Below, one piece after another: positions 35,829 through 47,266 of a stretch of DNA of 64,000 nucleotides; within the stretch, counting starts at the first letter, position 1, and every line of letters starts with the position of its first letter. The DNA comes from Blumeriella jaapii (lineage: Eukaryota; Ascomycota; Leotiomycetes; Helotiales; Drepanopezizaceae): positions 62,001 through 126,000 of the forward strand of contig VWND01000007.1 in the NCBI GenBank assembly GCA_009599575.1, read 5' to 3'. A model generated the notes under the pieces. That model was given only the letters and a program-made list of their open reading frames with translations, ran no database searches and had not been told where the DNA came from. A program made the translations under genes and the position numbers.

Positions 35829-37502
35829 TCACGACATCTTTCCGTCCGGCATGCTAACCCACACTAACCCGCTCAACACCACCGCGATCGCCAGCGCCGT
35901 CAGGATACCGGCGCCAGCTTTGCTACCAGTGGCAACCGGGCCACTCGCGATGGGGTCCATGGAGCCATCTCCGATGCCCGCGTTCGGGTTGCCCTGACTC
36001 GTGCCACCCGTCCCGTTGCTCAACGGAGCCGGGCTCTGCTGGATGAGGTTGCTCTGGATGACCTGGAGGGCGGCCATCTGCTGCCCGACGCCGGACGTGC
36101 CGTCCCACACGGCGCCCTCGGCCCAGCTGAGCCCGCACATGCGGCCGTTGGGGCGGCCCGCCGGGGAACCCGAGCACTGCTTCGCGGCGGCGACGGCGGA
36201 GGTCTTGAGCACCGCGAGCACGCGGTCGGCGGTGAAGGGGGCCCACTTGGTGGTGGCCGCCATCCAGCGCGTGAGGTAGGCCTTGTAGGACAGCATGTCG
36301 ATGGTGCAGTGGACGAGGGCCCCTTCGCAGGCGACCTCGTAGGCGATGCCGTTCGGGAAGAAGACCTTGATGATCTGGTCTAGGAGGCCGTTGACGCGCG
36401 CTTCCCAGACGGCGCTGCCGTTGGTCTGGCGAGGAGGCTCAGCCGGGGGACGCGGGTGGGAGGATGGAGAGGGAGACTCACGTGTTTGTACATGGCCGCG
36501 GCGCCGAGCAGGAACACGCCTGCGTTGTACGAGAATTGCGGCTTCCGGATCGCTTGGCCGGCGCAGGTGTCGTCGGACCCGATTGGGATGCCGTCATAGA
36601 CGTTGAAGCTCGCATCGATGAGGCCGATGCCGGTCATCCAGTCCCAGATCTTGCTGGCCTCGTCGGCGTAGGTGGCGTTGCCGGTGTAGACGCCGAGGCG
36701 GGCCGCGATGTTGAAGAAGCAGCCGTTGGCGATGGAGTTTTTGTAGTCGTAGCCGTTCAGAAAGGAGTATGCTTGCCAGCGGAGGCCCCCTCCGCAGGTG
36801 TCGTCGATCCTCTCGTACTGCGTGTTGTAGACGGCCTGTGCCAGCGCCAGCCATTGCGGCTGGCTGGGAGAGGGGTTTTGGAAGCCCAGCTCGGCGGCGG
36901 TCATGGCGGACATGCCCCAGAAGCCTGTCGACGTGGTGAGCATGGTCACGTGGGATGTTCTTGCCCACGATCGTGGTTTGGCAGGTTCTTGACGGTGTGC
37001 TCGTTCTTGGGGGGGGGGGGGTCTCGCGGCGCACCTTGATCATCGTTGCCCATCCCCGTCGTCTGGTTCTGGGGCAGGTAGTCGGCATGCTCGCCGACCT
37101 GGAAGAGCATGCCCTGCAAGGTGAGGGCATTGTAGGTCGTATCCCCGGTGTAATACCAGTAATCGATCAGACTCCCCCACATGGCGCCGGCCTCCCACCA
37201 GAAATAGCCGGCATCGAGGACGTTGGGGTTGGGCGGTGGGCCGGGCAGTTGGCCGGGGATCTGGCCGGTCTGATTGCCCTTGTAGTAGGTCAACATGTCA
37301 TAGGCAATGGTGCTCGCCGTGGACTTGATGGAATCTGCATCACGGGTCAGAGGCGGACGGGCTCCCAGCCATCGACATGTCCCCCCGGATGTTCTGGTCG
37401 CTCACCTTCGGATGCGATATCGAGATCGAGCCCGGCGGCTCCCGCGGACCCGGCCCAGAGGGCCAGCGCCCAGGCCGACGTGGTGGTTGTGGAACAGCGC
37501 AT
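35829..37502 (-). CDS. GPI-anchored GH76 family alpha-1,6-mannanase-like protein (Dfg5/Dcw1 type)
   Basis: Three introns (36426-36481, 36925-37034, 37335-37405) give 478 aa. A signal peptide (about 1-23) precedes [16 protein letters not shown]. The GH76 domain shows [21 protein letters not shown], the catalytic Asp pair in [17 protein letters not shown] (assembled across an intron) and CGGGLRWQ. The end is Ser/Gly-rich followed by a hydrophobic helix ([18 protein letters not shown]), as needed for a GPI anchor. Dfg5/Dcw1 proteins sit at the plasma membrane and outer wall and are thought to cross-link GPI-glycoproteins to the glucan by processing their mannan. It is divergent from the FLC-type channel gene at 39174. 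Intron 2 contains a G run. Confidence 0.92.
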
Positions 37503-39173
37503 CGTGATCCGTCAGTTCATGGTTTGACTGTCACCTCCGCGGATGCAATGAGGGAGGGGGGGGGGGGAGATGTGTGTGTGGGTGGATGAGGAGGGTGAGA
37601 GAGTGTGTCGTCGTTGTTGGTGTTGATGTTGCTGGTGTTTATTGTTGGTGATGGTGGTGGTGGTGTTCGTGGTGTTCGTGGTGTTCGTGGTGTTGTTGTT
37701 GTTGGTGGTGGTGGTGGTGGTGGTGTTGTTGTCGTCGTCGTCGTCGGCTCTTTTCCGTGGCAAGTGGTATATTATGATTATGATGGTGGTTCGCGTGGGA
37801 TGCGTGACAAAGAGAGGTCGGTCGCCTTCGGCCCCTGGGGCGTGGACGGACGGACTTACAGTACAGAGGGGCGCTGGTTAAGGGCAAGGGGGTCGTACGC
37901 AGTCCAGCACGCGCCCAGGACGCCAAGCCACGCGCCCGTGACGAACAAGCGGCGGGCCAAGGGGATCCCCGGCGTCTTGGCAGAGCTTCAGCGCCGCCCC
38001 GGATCGACGGATTGCGGGTGGGATAACGCTGGGGGCTTTGGTGGTGCGAGCGCGGCGAGCGGCGAAGAGACGGTACAGACGATACAGACGGTGCAGACGG
38101 TACATACAATACTTTACTGTACAAACATACGGTATGTACATACAGTACTGTACTGTACATACTGTACATGCCTCTGTACATACCTCTGTACATGCCGTCC
38201 GCACATACCGTCAGCACCTCCCCTCCTGCACCCAGGCCGGGCATCATCCTGTGCACTGGACATAAAAGATGATCCGTCCCGGCCGCCTTGGCGCCCAATC
38301 AGAAGCCGCCCCAGGCCGCAAGCGAGCGGAGGAGAGGAGAAACGTTTTTCCAGAGTCCCTCCTCTTCCCTCTTCTCTCTTCTCCTCTGTCTCTCCTCTTT
38401 CTCTCCCCTCCATCAAGACTCTCACTCGATCGTAGGAGGTCCCACCACGACACCGACAACGACGACGACCATCTTCCATACCCTCTCGCTCGCCGCTTCG
38501 TGCCAACTCCCAACTCCCGAGATCATCGCGAGCTAATCACGCGCTTGCAGTCGTGATCGGGAGCCAAGAAACCCTCGCGCCGAACAAGCAAAAACAAGCC
38601 CGCGCGCCCAGCTTGGCCCCGTCCCAGCAGCACCGCCCAGTCGCCACGCCGAACCAAATACTAATCCTCATACCACTGGTCTCACGCCCTCACAACGGGC
38701 TACTCTCGCTCACCTCTCCCGACGGAACGAAAGGACGGACTACGACGAAGCATTGGCTCTGCCTCCTCCTTGGCTGGCCCCACGCGCGCTCGCTCGCTCA
38801 CTCCGACCCTCCCTCCGTCTTCTCCTCGACAGTTCTCCATACGCTCGGTACCCGATCCCTGAGCATCGCATCCCATCCCCATTTCACCTCCCACCTCCCA
38901 CCTCCCACCCCACGCATCTCGGACATGCTCTGCCTACCAACAGAGAATCCAACTCGATCATCATCATCGTGATACCGCAACGCTCTTTACCCGACACTCG
39001 TTCTTGCGCTGCGAGAGAGAGAGAGACATACACACCCAGAGGGGCGAGGACACACACCTCTTGCTTCGGTCAGCGTCAGCGAGATCCGTGCGGATCCTCC
39101 CTTCCTCCCCTCTCTCCCCCTTCCGCCTTGCCGTTGCTCGCCACAGAATCTTCCAAACATCACCAACCTCACG
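37503..39173. promoter_or_regulatory. Divergent promoter region between GH76 and FLC-type genes
   Basis: 1.7 kb. It holds GTG/TTG low-complexity DNA (37605-37745), ACAGT and TGTACA tracts (38088-38200), and from about 38330 a C/T-rich stretch that looks like the leader of the downstream gene. The Val/Gly-rich open frame over the GTG tract is a repeat artefact. Confidence 0.55.
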
Positions 39174-41261
39174 ATGCGCCTCTTGCCATCCGTGGCCACG
39201 GCCCTGGCCCTCGTTTTCCCCTGGGCAAGTCGCGTTGCTGCCGTCAGAGTCTTCCAGTCGAGGTCGCTGGAAGTGTGCCAGGACGATTCGGCCGTGACGG
39301 CCAGCCTCTTCAATGTCGTCTTTACGCCCGACAACCAGACCTTGACCGTCAAGGTCCAGGCCGAGTCGACGATGAGCGGCAATTTCACCTTCAAAATCAG
39401 CGCCGCGGCCTATGGCTACACCTTCCTCCGTGAGACATTGAATCCGTGTACTTATGAAGGCCTCACCACGCTCTGCCCGCTGGACCAGGTCGAGATTGGA
39501 TTCGACGAGACTTTTGCCAACATCTCGACCAGTCTGATTGGCCACATTCCCGGCATTGCCTACACCATTCCGGATCTCGACGCCGTCGTCACCGTCAACA
39601 TGTACATGCAGAACGACCTGAAGAAGAGTCTGGCGTGTCTCAAGATTCGTCTCGCGAACGGAAAGACCGTCAACCAGCTGGGAGTCAAATGGGTCACGGC
39701 GATCATCGCCATCATCGGACTGTTGGCCTCGGCCATCGTGTCGGGCCTGGGACATTCGAACACGGCGGCGCACGTCTCCCTCTATGCGACAGCGCTGTTC
39801 AGCTACTTCCAGAACATCGGCATCATCGGCTTCACGGCGGTGTACCTACCCCCGATCGTCGTGGCCTGGACCCAGGACTTCGTCTGGTCGCTCGGCGTGA
39901 TTCGGGTCACGTTCCTCCAGCAGTTCGCGCGGTGGTACCTCAGGGCCACCGGAGGCAAGCCGACCAGCATCCTGACCACCCTGGGCACCAAGTCGGTCCA
40001 GGTCGCCAAACGAAGCTTGGGCGAGAACGGTCGGCTCGTCGAGGCGGCACATTCGCTTTACAAACGTACCCAGAATGTCGCCTCCGCTCCCGGAGGGGCC
40101 TACATCGTGTCCGGGATCCAGCGAGTCGCGTTTCTCGCGCCCATGGAACCCACCAACCTCTTCCTCACCTGCGTCATCTTCTACTGCATCTTCGTCATCT
40201 TCACCCTCCTCGTCATCTGGCTCTTCCGCTTCTTCTGCGGCGTGGCCATCAAGCTCAAATGGATGCAATCGCAGAACAACCGTTTTCAGGACTTCCACGA
40301 CCACTGGCGCATCATGACGAAGGGCACCATCTTCCGCCTCATCCTGATCGGCTACCCGCCCATGATGATCGTCTCGCTCTGGGAGTTCACCGTCGTCGAC
40401 TCCCCAGCGGAAGTCGTCCTCGCCATCCTCTTCTTCTTCGGCATGAGCGGCGCCCTGGGCCTGGCCGCGTTCCACGTGATCACGCTCGCTCAACGCTCCC
40501 ACCTCCAACACCACACGCACGCGTACCTTCTCTACACCAATGCCATCACCCTGAGGAAGTGGGGCTTTCTCTTCATCCAGTTCCGCGCCTCCGCGTACTG
40601 GTACATCGTGCCCACCCTGTCCTACATCGTCACGAAAGCCTTCTTCATCGGGCTCGCCCAGAAGTCAGGTCTCACGCAAGCCATCGCCCTCATCATCATC
40701 GAAGGCGCCGCCCTCATCGGCGTCTCCGTCTTCCGGCCCTTCATGGACAAGACGTCCAACACGATGGGGATCGCCATCTGCGCCGTGCAGTTCATCAACG
40801 CCGTCTTCCTCCTCATCTTCACGGACGTGTTTGACGGACCCGGCCTGCTGATTGGCGTCTGCGGCATGGTCTTCTTCTTCCTCAACATCATCTTCTCGCT
40901 CGTGCTTCTCATCATCGTCCTCGTCGCGTCCACGCTCTCCATCGTGCGCTCCGATCCCGAGACGCGCTACCAACCCATGGAAGACAACCGTGGCTCCTTC
41001 ATCAAGTCGCAGACTGCTCTGACCACGGAGCTCGACATGCTGGCCGCGACGGCGAGAGGCGCAGGCGACTTGGACTACAACAAGGAGGCGCGGGACGTGA
41101 GCGTCCTTTCCATGTCGCACGCCGGCAGTCACAGCCCCTTTGGCGACGACCACTCCCTGCGCCACGAGGAGGCTGGCTGGCGGCCGCCCATGGTGCCGTC
41201 ACGGGTCGCGACGCCGAGGCTCAGCTCGAGTAGTGATGCGCCATCGTTCAGACAAGCATGA
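39174..41261 (+). CDS. FLC-type TRP-like membrane protein (flavin carrier/ML-domain family)
   Basis: An intronless 695-codon gene. A signal peptide (about 1-23) leads into a Cys-containing luminal ML-like domain (about 24-165; sequons NQTL, NFTF, NIST). Then about nine transmembrane helices follow from residue 178 (WVTAIIAIIGLLASAIV) to near 590, with the family segments HVSLYATALFSYFQN and GYPPMMIVSLWEF. The cytosolic tail is Ser-rich and polar. The FLC/Pkd2 family in fungi is linked to ER or plasma membrane calcium signalling, FAD import into the ER and cell wall integrity. Length and topology are normal for the family. The ATG follows a long pyrimidine-rich leader. Confidence 0.93.
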   Translation: MRLLPSVATALALVFPWASRVAAVRVFQSRSLEVCQDDSAVTASLFNVVFTPDNQTLTVKVQAESTMSGNFTFKISAAAYGYTFLRETLNPCTYEGLTTLCPLDQVEIGFDETFANISTSLIGHIPGIAYTIPDLDAVVTVNMYMQNDLKKSLACLKIRLANGKTVNQLGVKWVTAIIAIIGLLASAIVSGLGHSNTAAHVSLYATALFSYFQNIGIIGFTAVYLPPIVVAWTQDFVWSLGVIRVTFLQQFARWYLRATGGKPTSILTTLGTKSVQVAKRSLGENGRLVEAAHSLYKRTQNVASAPGGAYIVSGIQRVAFLAPMEPTNLFLTCVIFYCIFVIFTLLVIWLFRFFCGVAIKLKWMQSQNNRFQDFHDHWRIMTKGTIFRLILIGYPPMMIVSLWEFTVVDSPAEVVLAILFFFGMSGALGLAAFHVITLAQRSHLQHHTHAYLLYTNAITLRKWGFLFIQFRASAYWYIVPTLSYIVTKAFFIGLAQKSGLTQAIALIIIEGAALIGVSVFRPFMDKTSNTMGIAICAVQFINAVFLLIFTDVFDGPGLLIGVCGMVFFFLNIIFSLVLLIIVLVASTLSIVRSDPETRYQPMEDNRGSFIKSQTALTTELDMLAATARGAGDLDYNKEARDVSVLSMSHAGSHSPFGDDHSLRHEEAGWRPPMVPSRVATPRLSSSSDAPSFRQA

Positions 41262-41889
41262 GATGAGGGCTCAACGGTCGTGGTTTTTGCCGCACGTGTT
41301 TTGATTTTGAGAGGGCGGGGGCAGGCATAACAATTGGACGGGAGGCGGGGTGCACTTTTCCCCCCCTGATCTTCTTGGACAGGAGCAGAGGCAGTGAGCA
41401 ATACTCGTGCATAGGGTCTGGCGTTTTCCGATTGCTCTTGGAGCTGGGGCTGGGGCTGACTACGGTAGCGGGCTAGCTGGGTAGAGACGATTTGGGAAGG
41501 GTGGATGAGTGGATGGGGAGTGAGGTGGAGGGACAACATCGCGTCCCCTATCATTTCATATCTGCTCGATAGTTTCGAGTCAGTTCAGCAAGCGACTCCT
41601 CCTCATCTTGCCTGCCTTGGGTACGGAGCTTGGGGTGTAGACATTGACCATCATGTAGATGTAAATCTTACAATTTTTTAGTATCGTGTACATCTTACGG
41701 ATTTTTAGTAGTTAGTCGTAATCAAAACCTTTCCATGGGACGCTCTTATTTGAGTCGATGATTTCGTCATTCCAACCAGGGATATGCATAAGGTATGTAT
41801 CGAGTTTCTGTTTTCCTGTGTGTTGGTTTGGTGTGGGGATGGGGATGAGGATGGGGTGCGAGTCTTGGATGTATACGTGATTGTATTGT

Positions 41890-42260
41890 AGACGTGGGCT
41901 TAGACGTGGGTTTAGACGTGGGTTTAGACGGGAAAGAAAGTAAACGTGGATTTAGACGTAGATTTAGACGTTGATTTAGACGTTGATTTAGACGTACAGT
42001 AGATGTAAATGTAAAAGCAAGGGTAAAAATAAAGGTAACTGTAGAGGTAGATGTAGGGGTAAAGGTAACCGTAAAGATAAAGATAAAAATGTAAAGGTAA
42101 ATCTAAACGTACGTACATACCTACATGTATATCCACATATAAACCTAAATATAAACCTCTGTACTACAAACGTAAATTTAAACGTAAATATAAACGTGCA
42201 TATCAAGGTAAATTTAAACGTAAATATAAACGTGCATGTAAACGTAAATCCTCAATCCAA
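41890..42260. repeat. Degenerate 12-bp-periodic array (TTTAGACGTnnA / TAAACGTAAATT)
   Basis: Units such as TTTAGACGTGGG, TTTAGACGTAGA and TTTAGACGTTGA recur in register at 41893-41997. The sequence then changes to GTAAA/GGTAAA hexamers (42000-42100) and again to 12-bp units like TAAACGTAAATT (42165-42250). The whole is about 370 bp. I do not recognise it as any known satellite. Confidence 0.7.
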
Positions 42261-42470
42261 ACCTCAATCCAAACTTCAATCCAAACCTCAAGAAGAGGAG
42301 AAGGCAGAGGAGGAAGAGAAAGAAGAAGAAGAAGAAAAAGGCTTGGAGGGCTGGCTGGCGGGCTGGCTGTGTGTACTGTACTTACTGTACTGTACTGTGT
42401 GCATGTACAGTAGGTTGGTAGGTTGGTAGGGGGTTGGGGGTTTGGAGGGGGGAGCAAGCATTCTTACCGT

Positions 42471-42522
42471 GATGATAATGATGATGATAATGATGATGAT
42501 AATGATGATGATGATGATGATA
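42471..42522. repeat. (GATGATAAT)n microsatellite
   Basis: Alternating GATGAT and AATGAT triplets over about 50 bp in the spacer. Confidence 0.85.
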
Positions 42523-43248
42523 GCAGAAAAGAAGAGGGAGAAGAGGAAGAAACAATTTCTTCTCGCTATGGCTACGCTATGGTAGGATGAAACATACAAA
42601 TTGGAGGGGGGGGGTGGGGGGCGTGAAAGGAAAGAATGTGCCTACTTCTTTACCGCGCTTTCAGGTCGAACTTTGGGGTCTTTTTTTTTCGAAACTGAAG
42701 AGAAAGAGAAAGAGAGAAAATATACATCATGCACACACACACACAGATTTACATCTTTTCTTTCTATTCTCTTAACAATTATGAAACAGAGAAATCTCGT
42801 AATCTTGACACCTCTCGTCCCTCCGTTTCATTAACTCTGTGATGTCCTTCCCAATGTTTCCATCCTGTCATGTGATACTATTCCATGTCATGCTTTGTAT
42901 ATGCATGCGCAGTAAACACCTATGTATTTATCAAAACTCTCAAAAACGATAGTGAAACCCTGATGCTTGCTTGTTTCCTATTTACAATGGCAATGCGAGA
43001 TCCGAATCCAGATTCCAAACACACTGAGGTAGAAATTCCGGAGACGGATAGGTGTGTGAGTGGGTATCGTTGGTGCCTCTAGCGTCATGTCCGTCTATCT
43101 CCGGTAGAGCCTGAAGGATTGGTAGTCAGGGGCAGGCAGAGCTTAGAAGTCCCTACTTTCGGGGAGAAGGGAAGCTATTTTAGGTTCCCGCTTTTGGCGC
43201 CAGGAGGTAGCCGAAAGTAAACCACTCGTCTTCTCCCTCCCTCTCTTT

Positions 43249-44882
43249 TCAAGCAACGACCAAACCCGCACCACGCCGCCTCACGAAGCAGGGCCAGCTA
43301 TGCGGTGCGACGGTGAAGTAGTTCTCGTACTGCCACGGCTTCTTGGGATCCACCATCTCGATCTCGAAATCGCGCAGCATCAGCGCAGCCGTCTTGTACA
43401 GCTCGAGCTTGGCGAGGTTCTGGCCTGGACACTGGTTGTAGCCGGCGCCAAAGGCGACCAGGTTGCTGTTCATGGCGGATGCTTGGGCGGGAGAGAGATT
43501 CAACCAGCGGCGGGGATTGAAGACTGCGGCGTCGGCGCCGAAGAGAGAGGGCATGCGATGCAGAGCCCAGAGGTTGACGGAGAGGATGGTGCCTGCAGGG
43601 AAGGTACGGTCGCAGACCGTGACGCCTTCCGGGGGTGCGACGCGGGTGAGGCCGAAGCCAACGGGTGTGTGGAAGCGCAGGGTTTCCTTGATGCAGGCCT
43701 GCAAGATGGGCAGGTGCTGCGTCTCTTCCAGGGTGGGAACGTCGCTTAGGTCAGCTTCGTCTAACTCTTTGCGGAGGAGGGCCAGCATGTCCTGGTCGTG
43801 GATCATGTGGTACACGAAGGCTTGCAACACGGAAGAGACCGTGTCGGATCCTGCGCCAAGGTTGCCAACGGCGTTAGCTAGGATTTCGATCTCATCCATG
43901 CGTTCGGGGTGTTTGGCGAGCTGGATCTTCCACTGCTCGAGCATGTCTCTCCGGACTTCGGTGTTCTTGGAACGGGACTTGATGGCGGCGGTGCACGTGT
44001 CGAAGACGTGCATAGCGGGCGTCAGGTTGAAGAACCCGATCAGTGGGTTTGCCAGGAGCCAGTCGTGGGCCCATGGGAAGTGACCCAGGACCGAGATGTA
44101 AATGCGGAGGAAGACGTTGTTGGCGACGGTATCTCCGAGATCGGTGCCGATATCCAAGAAACCGAAGCTCTGAGAGAAGGTTGCTTCCCCCAGAATGTCA
44201 AAGGCGAGGTAGTTGAACCACTGCTCAAAGGCAACTGGCTGCTTGAGAGAGCCGAGATTCTCGAGCTGGCCGCGCAGGCGCCTGAGAGCCTGGTCGATGA
44301 ACGGCTCCGTCTTGATCACGTTGCTCAGACTGTAGCCCGCGGCCAGGTTTCTGGCTTTTCGGGTATGCTCTTTGCAGCTCAGCTCGGCCATCTGATTGAC
44401 ATATCGCTTGTCGGGCATGCTGAAGATGGCGTAGGTTGTACCCTAGGCGCGTTAGGCTGAGCCATCAATCACACCCTCCATCGGGCCATCGGATTGAAAA
44501 AGCAAAGAAAGGTGTGGTGGTACCTTGTCCATGTGCGACAACAAGACCGCTCGCCATCCGGGGGCATCGCATACGCTCACCTCGTTGTGACCAATACGGA
44601 CCAACGCGCCTGGATTCCTCGGTTAGTAGGACTGTTGAAGGTGGTTCCCAACGGCGCGGGATGAGACCGCACTGGAATGGACGAACCATGCTTCCGATGC
44701 AGCTCGATCACGGCGACCTCGATATGGCCGGTGAGGATATGATACAGCTGCCAGAGAGAAGCGGAAAACGAGGCCACGAAGGGGCCAGGAATGTCGCTTA
44801 GAGGCGAGAAATAGCGGCGGCGTACCAGCACGGCGGTTAGCACGACGGCGACGACGGCGAGCAAGGACTGGACGATGCTCAT
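43249..44882 (-). CDS. Cytochrome P450 monooxygenase (E-class group I, cluster member)
   Basis: Introns 44443-44523 and 44610-44686 (the second with a perfect TACTAAC branch site) give 491 aa. There is an N-terminal anchor (about 4-22, LLAVVAVVLTAVLV) and the hinge DIPGP. The I-helix AGSDT lies near 292, KETLR near 345, NPRRW follows, and the haem loop FGAGYNQCPGQN places Cys near 432. The spliced KHGALVRIGHNEVSV and the MDKGTTYAIFSMPD segment match pisatin demethylase/benzoate-hydroxylase-like fungal P450s. The haem loop has Tyr-Asn-Gln where Arg/His-x is common, a variant known in this branch. It shares a 458-bp divergent promoter with the methyltransferase gene, so co-regulation is likely. 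Confidence 0.92.
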
Positions 44883-45340
44883 GGCGCTGCAGGGAGCGGA
44901 TAGCTGCAAGCTGCTGGGTGGCCTGGTGATGGTGGTGATGGTCAGTTGGGCGCAGAGGATGGAGAGAGTAAAGTGTCTCGCGGAGGACGAAGACTGCGAC
45001 GACGACTGGCACGCATCGGGGAGGAGAGCCGAATGGGGAGCTGCATGAAGCAGGAGGAGGATTGATTTGGTTCGTTTCTCGATCCACGAGATGACTGGGT
45101 ACGGATACGACCACGTGACCCGGGCACTAGGGATGTCGTTTGCCCGTTCGGGCCGTTCGGAGAAAGAGAGAAAAGGTGGGGCCGACGGGCGGTGAAGAAG
45201 CTTCTGGTCACGTGAGGGTCGAATCACGGGATTGAAACCTTGAGACTCGAACGACAGCAAGCATCTCCCCTCCTCCTCCTCCCCCTCCTCCCACACCTCT
45301 TACATCGTTATCCATGACATGACGGACGACTGTCGCGACG
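44883..45340. promoter_or_regulatory. Bidirectional promoter, P450 / LaeA-like methyltransferase
   Basis: 458 bp between two divergent start codons. It contains two CACGTGA boxes (near 45112 and 45210), possible bHLH/bZIP sites, and a C/T-rich stretch before the methyltransferase ATG. A shared control region is inferred from the arrangement. Confidence 0.5.
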
Positions 45341-45432
45341 ATGTACCCACCCGAAGATACCTCGGCGCTAGGCCAGCCGGAGCATGAGCTTGAGCCTGGG
45401 CACGAACACGAGCACGGGCACGAGCATCAGCA

Positions 45433-45465
<33 letters not shown>

Positions 45466-46615
45466 TGAGGACGAGGCCATCGAAGCTGACGTGCGTGCCG
45501 TGTCTCTTCCCACAGTACCTTGTGCTAGTCCCTCAAAGGCTAATCTGCGTGCCTCTTCCTACAGCTGTTCAGCGACTCCGGCTACGACGAATCGGTGTGT
45601 ACCGCCATCTGCCTCCCTTCCCCACGGGATAAGGAGGTGCTAACTACGCTGCTCACCAGAGCGTACGCAGCAGTCTTCAGTCGCTCACAGAATCGACCTT
45701 CGAGTACCATTACGAGCTTGGCCACCGCTATCACCGGGATGGGCAAACGCTCCTGCCGAACGACGAGACCGAGCAGGACAGGCTCGACCTTCAGCATCAT
45801 ATCTTCAAGCTCGTCCTCAGGGGCGAACTCACGCGCACGAAACTGCCGCCGACGACGCAAAAGGTGCTAGACGTTGGCACCGGCACGGGGATCTGGGCCA
45901 TCGAACTGGGCGATGCTGCCGTCCGCAACCATCATCGGGGTGGATCAGTCCCCGATCCAACCCATGTGGGTGCCCCCTAATGTCAGCTTCGAGATCGACG
46001 ACGTCAACAAGCCATGGCTACAGGCAGAGCGGTCCGTCGACTTCGTCTACATCCGCACCATGGCTGGCTCCGTCACGAACTGGCCTGAGCTGCTGCAAGA
46101 AGCATACAAGACGCTGAAGCCAGGCGGCAAAAGAGAATTCGTGGAGATCGGACTCAATTGGGAGTGCCTGGATGGCACCTTCGACCCTAACGGGAGCTGC
46201 GGGACCTGGACGAAGAACTTCCACCGGATCGCGACGGAGGTGCTGGGCATGGATTTCAACCCTATCCCGAAGATAGCGGGCTGGTTGAGCGACGCGGGGT
46301 TCGAGGAGGTGGAGGAGCACGACGAAATCGTGCCGATAGGGCCGTGGCCGCGGGACCGCCGGCTGAAGGACATCGGACGCTATTTCTTGAGTAACATGCT
46401 GGAGGGTGGGGTCGAAAATTATACCCTTATGCTGTTCACGAAGGCAGGATGGGACGAGACAAGCGTGCATGCGATGCTCGGCGAGGTGAGGAAGGATCTT
46501 AACAATCCTCGGATTCATGCATTTACGAGAGCGTAAGTTCGCCCTGTTGTATGGGGAGGTGCCATCTGACAGATGCAGGTGGTTCATCACGGCAACTAAG
46601 CCGCACAACTCTTGA
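45341..46615 (+). pseudogene. LaeA-like SAM-dependent methyltransferase, frameshifted
   Basis: Introns 45491-45564, 45595-45659 and 46533-46578. A Gln/His-rich start (residues 13-45) precedes LFSDSGYDES, the YHYELGHRYH motif of fungal TAM-domain proteins, and SAM motif I VLDVGTGTGIWAIELGD. Right after this, near 45913-45920, the frame breaks: downstream homology (PSATIIGVDQSPIQP, through the C-terminus RAWFITATKP) is in another frame, consistent with loss of 2 nt or gain of 1. Translation as given stops at about 45980, removing most of the catalytic domain. No splice pair explains it. Relatives are LaeA-type regulators and tailoring methyltransferases of secondary metabolism. It could be a true null allele or a consensus error. 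Confidence 0.8.
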
Positions 46616-47266
46616 TCGGCAGGATCGGGAAAGCTCATTTCGTCGGTACCTATGGTCCTGTATTTGGCAATTTGAAATTCGCTGTATGCGGATGGCTCTG
46701 AGCGTAAGGCAAGGGACTGGAACATAGCTGCCGACATGGATATGAATGAGATTTAGTAAAGGATACATAGGAAGGGATTTAAGTCCAGAGTAAGAAACAG
46801 CGCTGAGCAACCTTACGATACCTACATCTTTCTTGCGGCTACGTAAATATCCCAGCCAAGATCTTAGGTAGGTGTTTCGTCGATAAGGCATGCACTCACT
46901 CCTTTTGTTGAAGAGAAAATCAGTGGTTGTATTGTGTACAAACTAAGAAGGTAAGTACTAGTTTACTGCATACCAAGATTCCAGTTTCGAAGTCAGAGCT
47001 TCTGTTTTTTCTTCTTTTCATCTTCTCGGTTCGTGCTATTTGTCCATTACTCATCTCTAATCTCTGCTACCTACTGAATTACACAAAGGGGAGGTTGTAG
47101 TTCAAAGCTGTTCGATTGCACGTCATACCAATTTTAGCAGAATTTGGTGATATATCGGTCGTCAGTCAGCTTCTCTTATGTTCAAAGCTGCATCGCCATA
47201 TCGTATGCGTATGATCCCTCGAAGTATCCCTATCCATTTGTTTACCAGGAGTCCAAGACCCGTTTT
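46616..47266. other. Convergent 3' region
   Basis: 650 bp between the ends of the methyltransferase and monooxygenase genes. No gene or repeat of note. Confidence 0.6.

Larger units (their letters stand above)
41262..43248. other. Repeat-rich spacer
   Basis: 2 kb between the FLC-type gene and the P450 gene. It contains a 12-bp-periodic TTTAGACGT/TAAACGT array (41890-42260), ACAGT tracts (42370-42415), a GATGATAAT tract (42471-42522) and a (CA)n run near 42733. No gene was seen. Confidence 0.6.

Noticed and set aside
37605..38435. 276-codon Val/Gly-rich open frame
   Set aside because: Its start is a GTG/TTG simple repeat and the rest has no protein-like pattern; it lies in the promoter region of the FLC-type gene.
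45595..45980. Hidden intron to explain the methyltransferase frame change
   Set aside because: No GT..AG pair between the GTGTGIWAIELGD and PSATIIG segments joins them without losing conserved sequence.
46018..46737. 239-codon minus-strand open frame
   Set aside because: Antisense shadow of the methyltransferase coding region.
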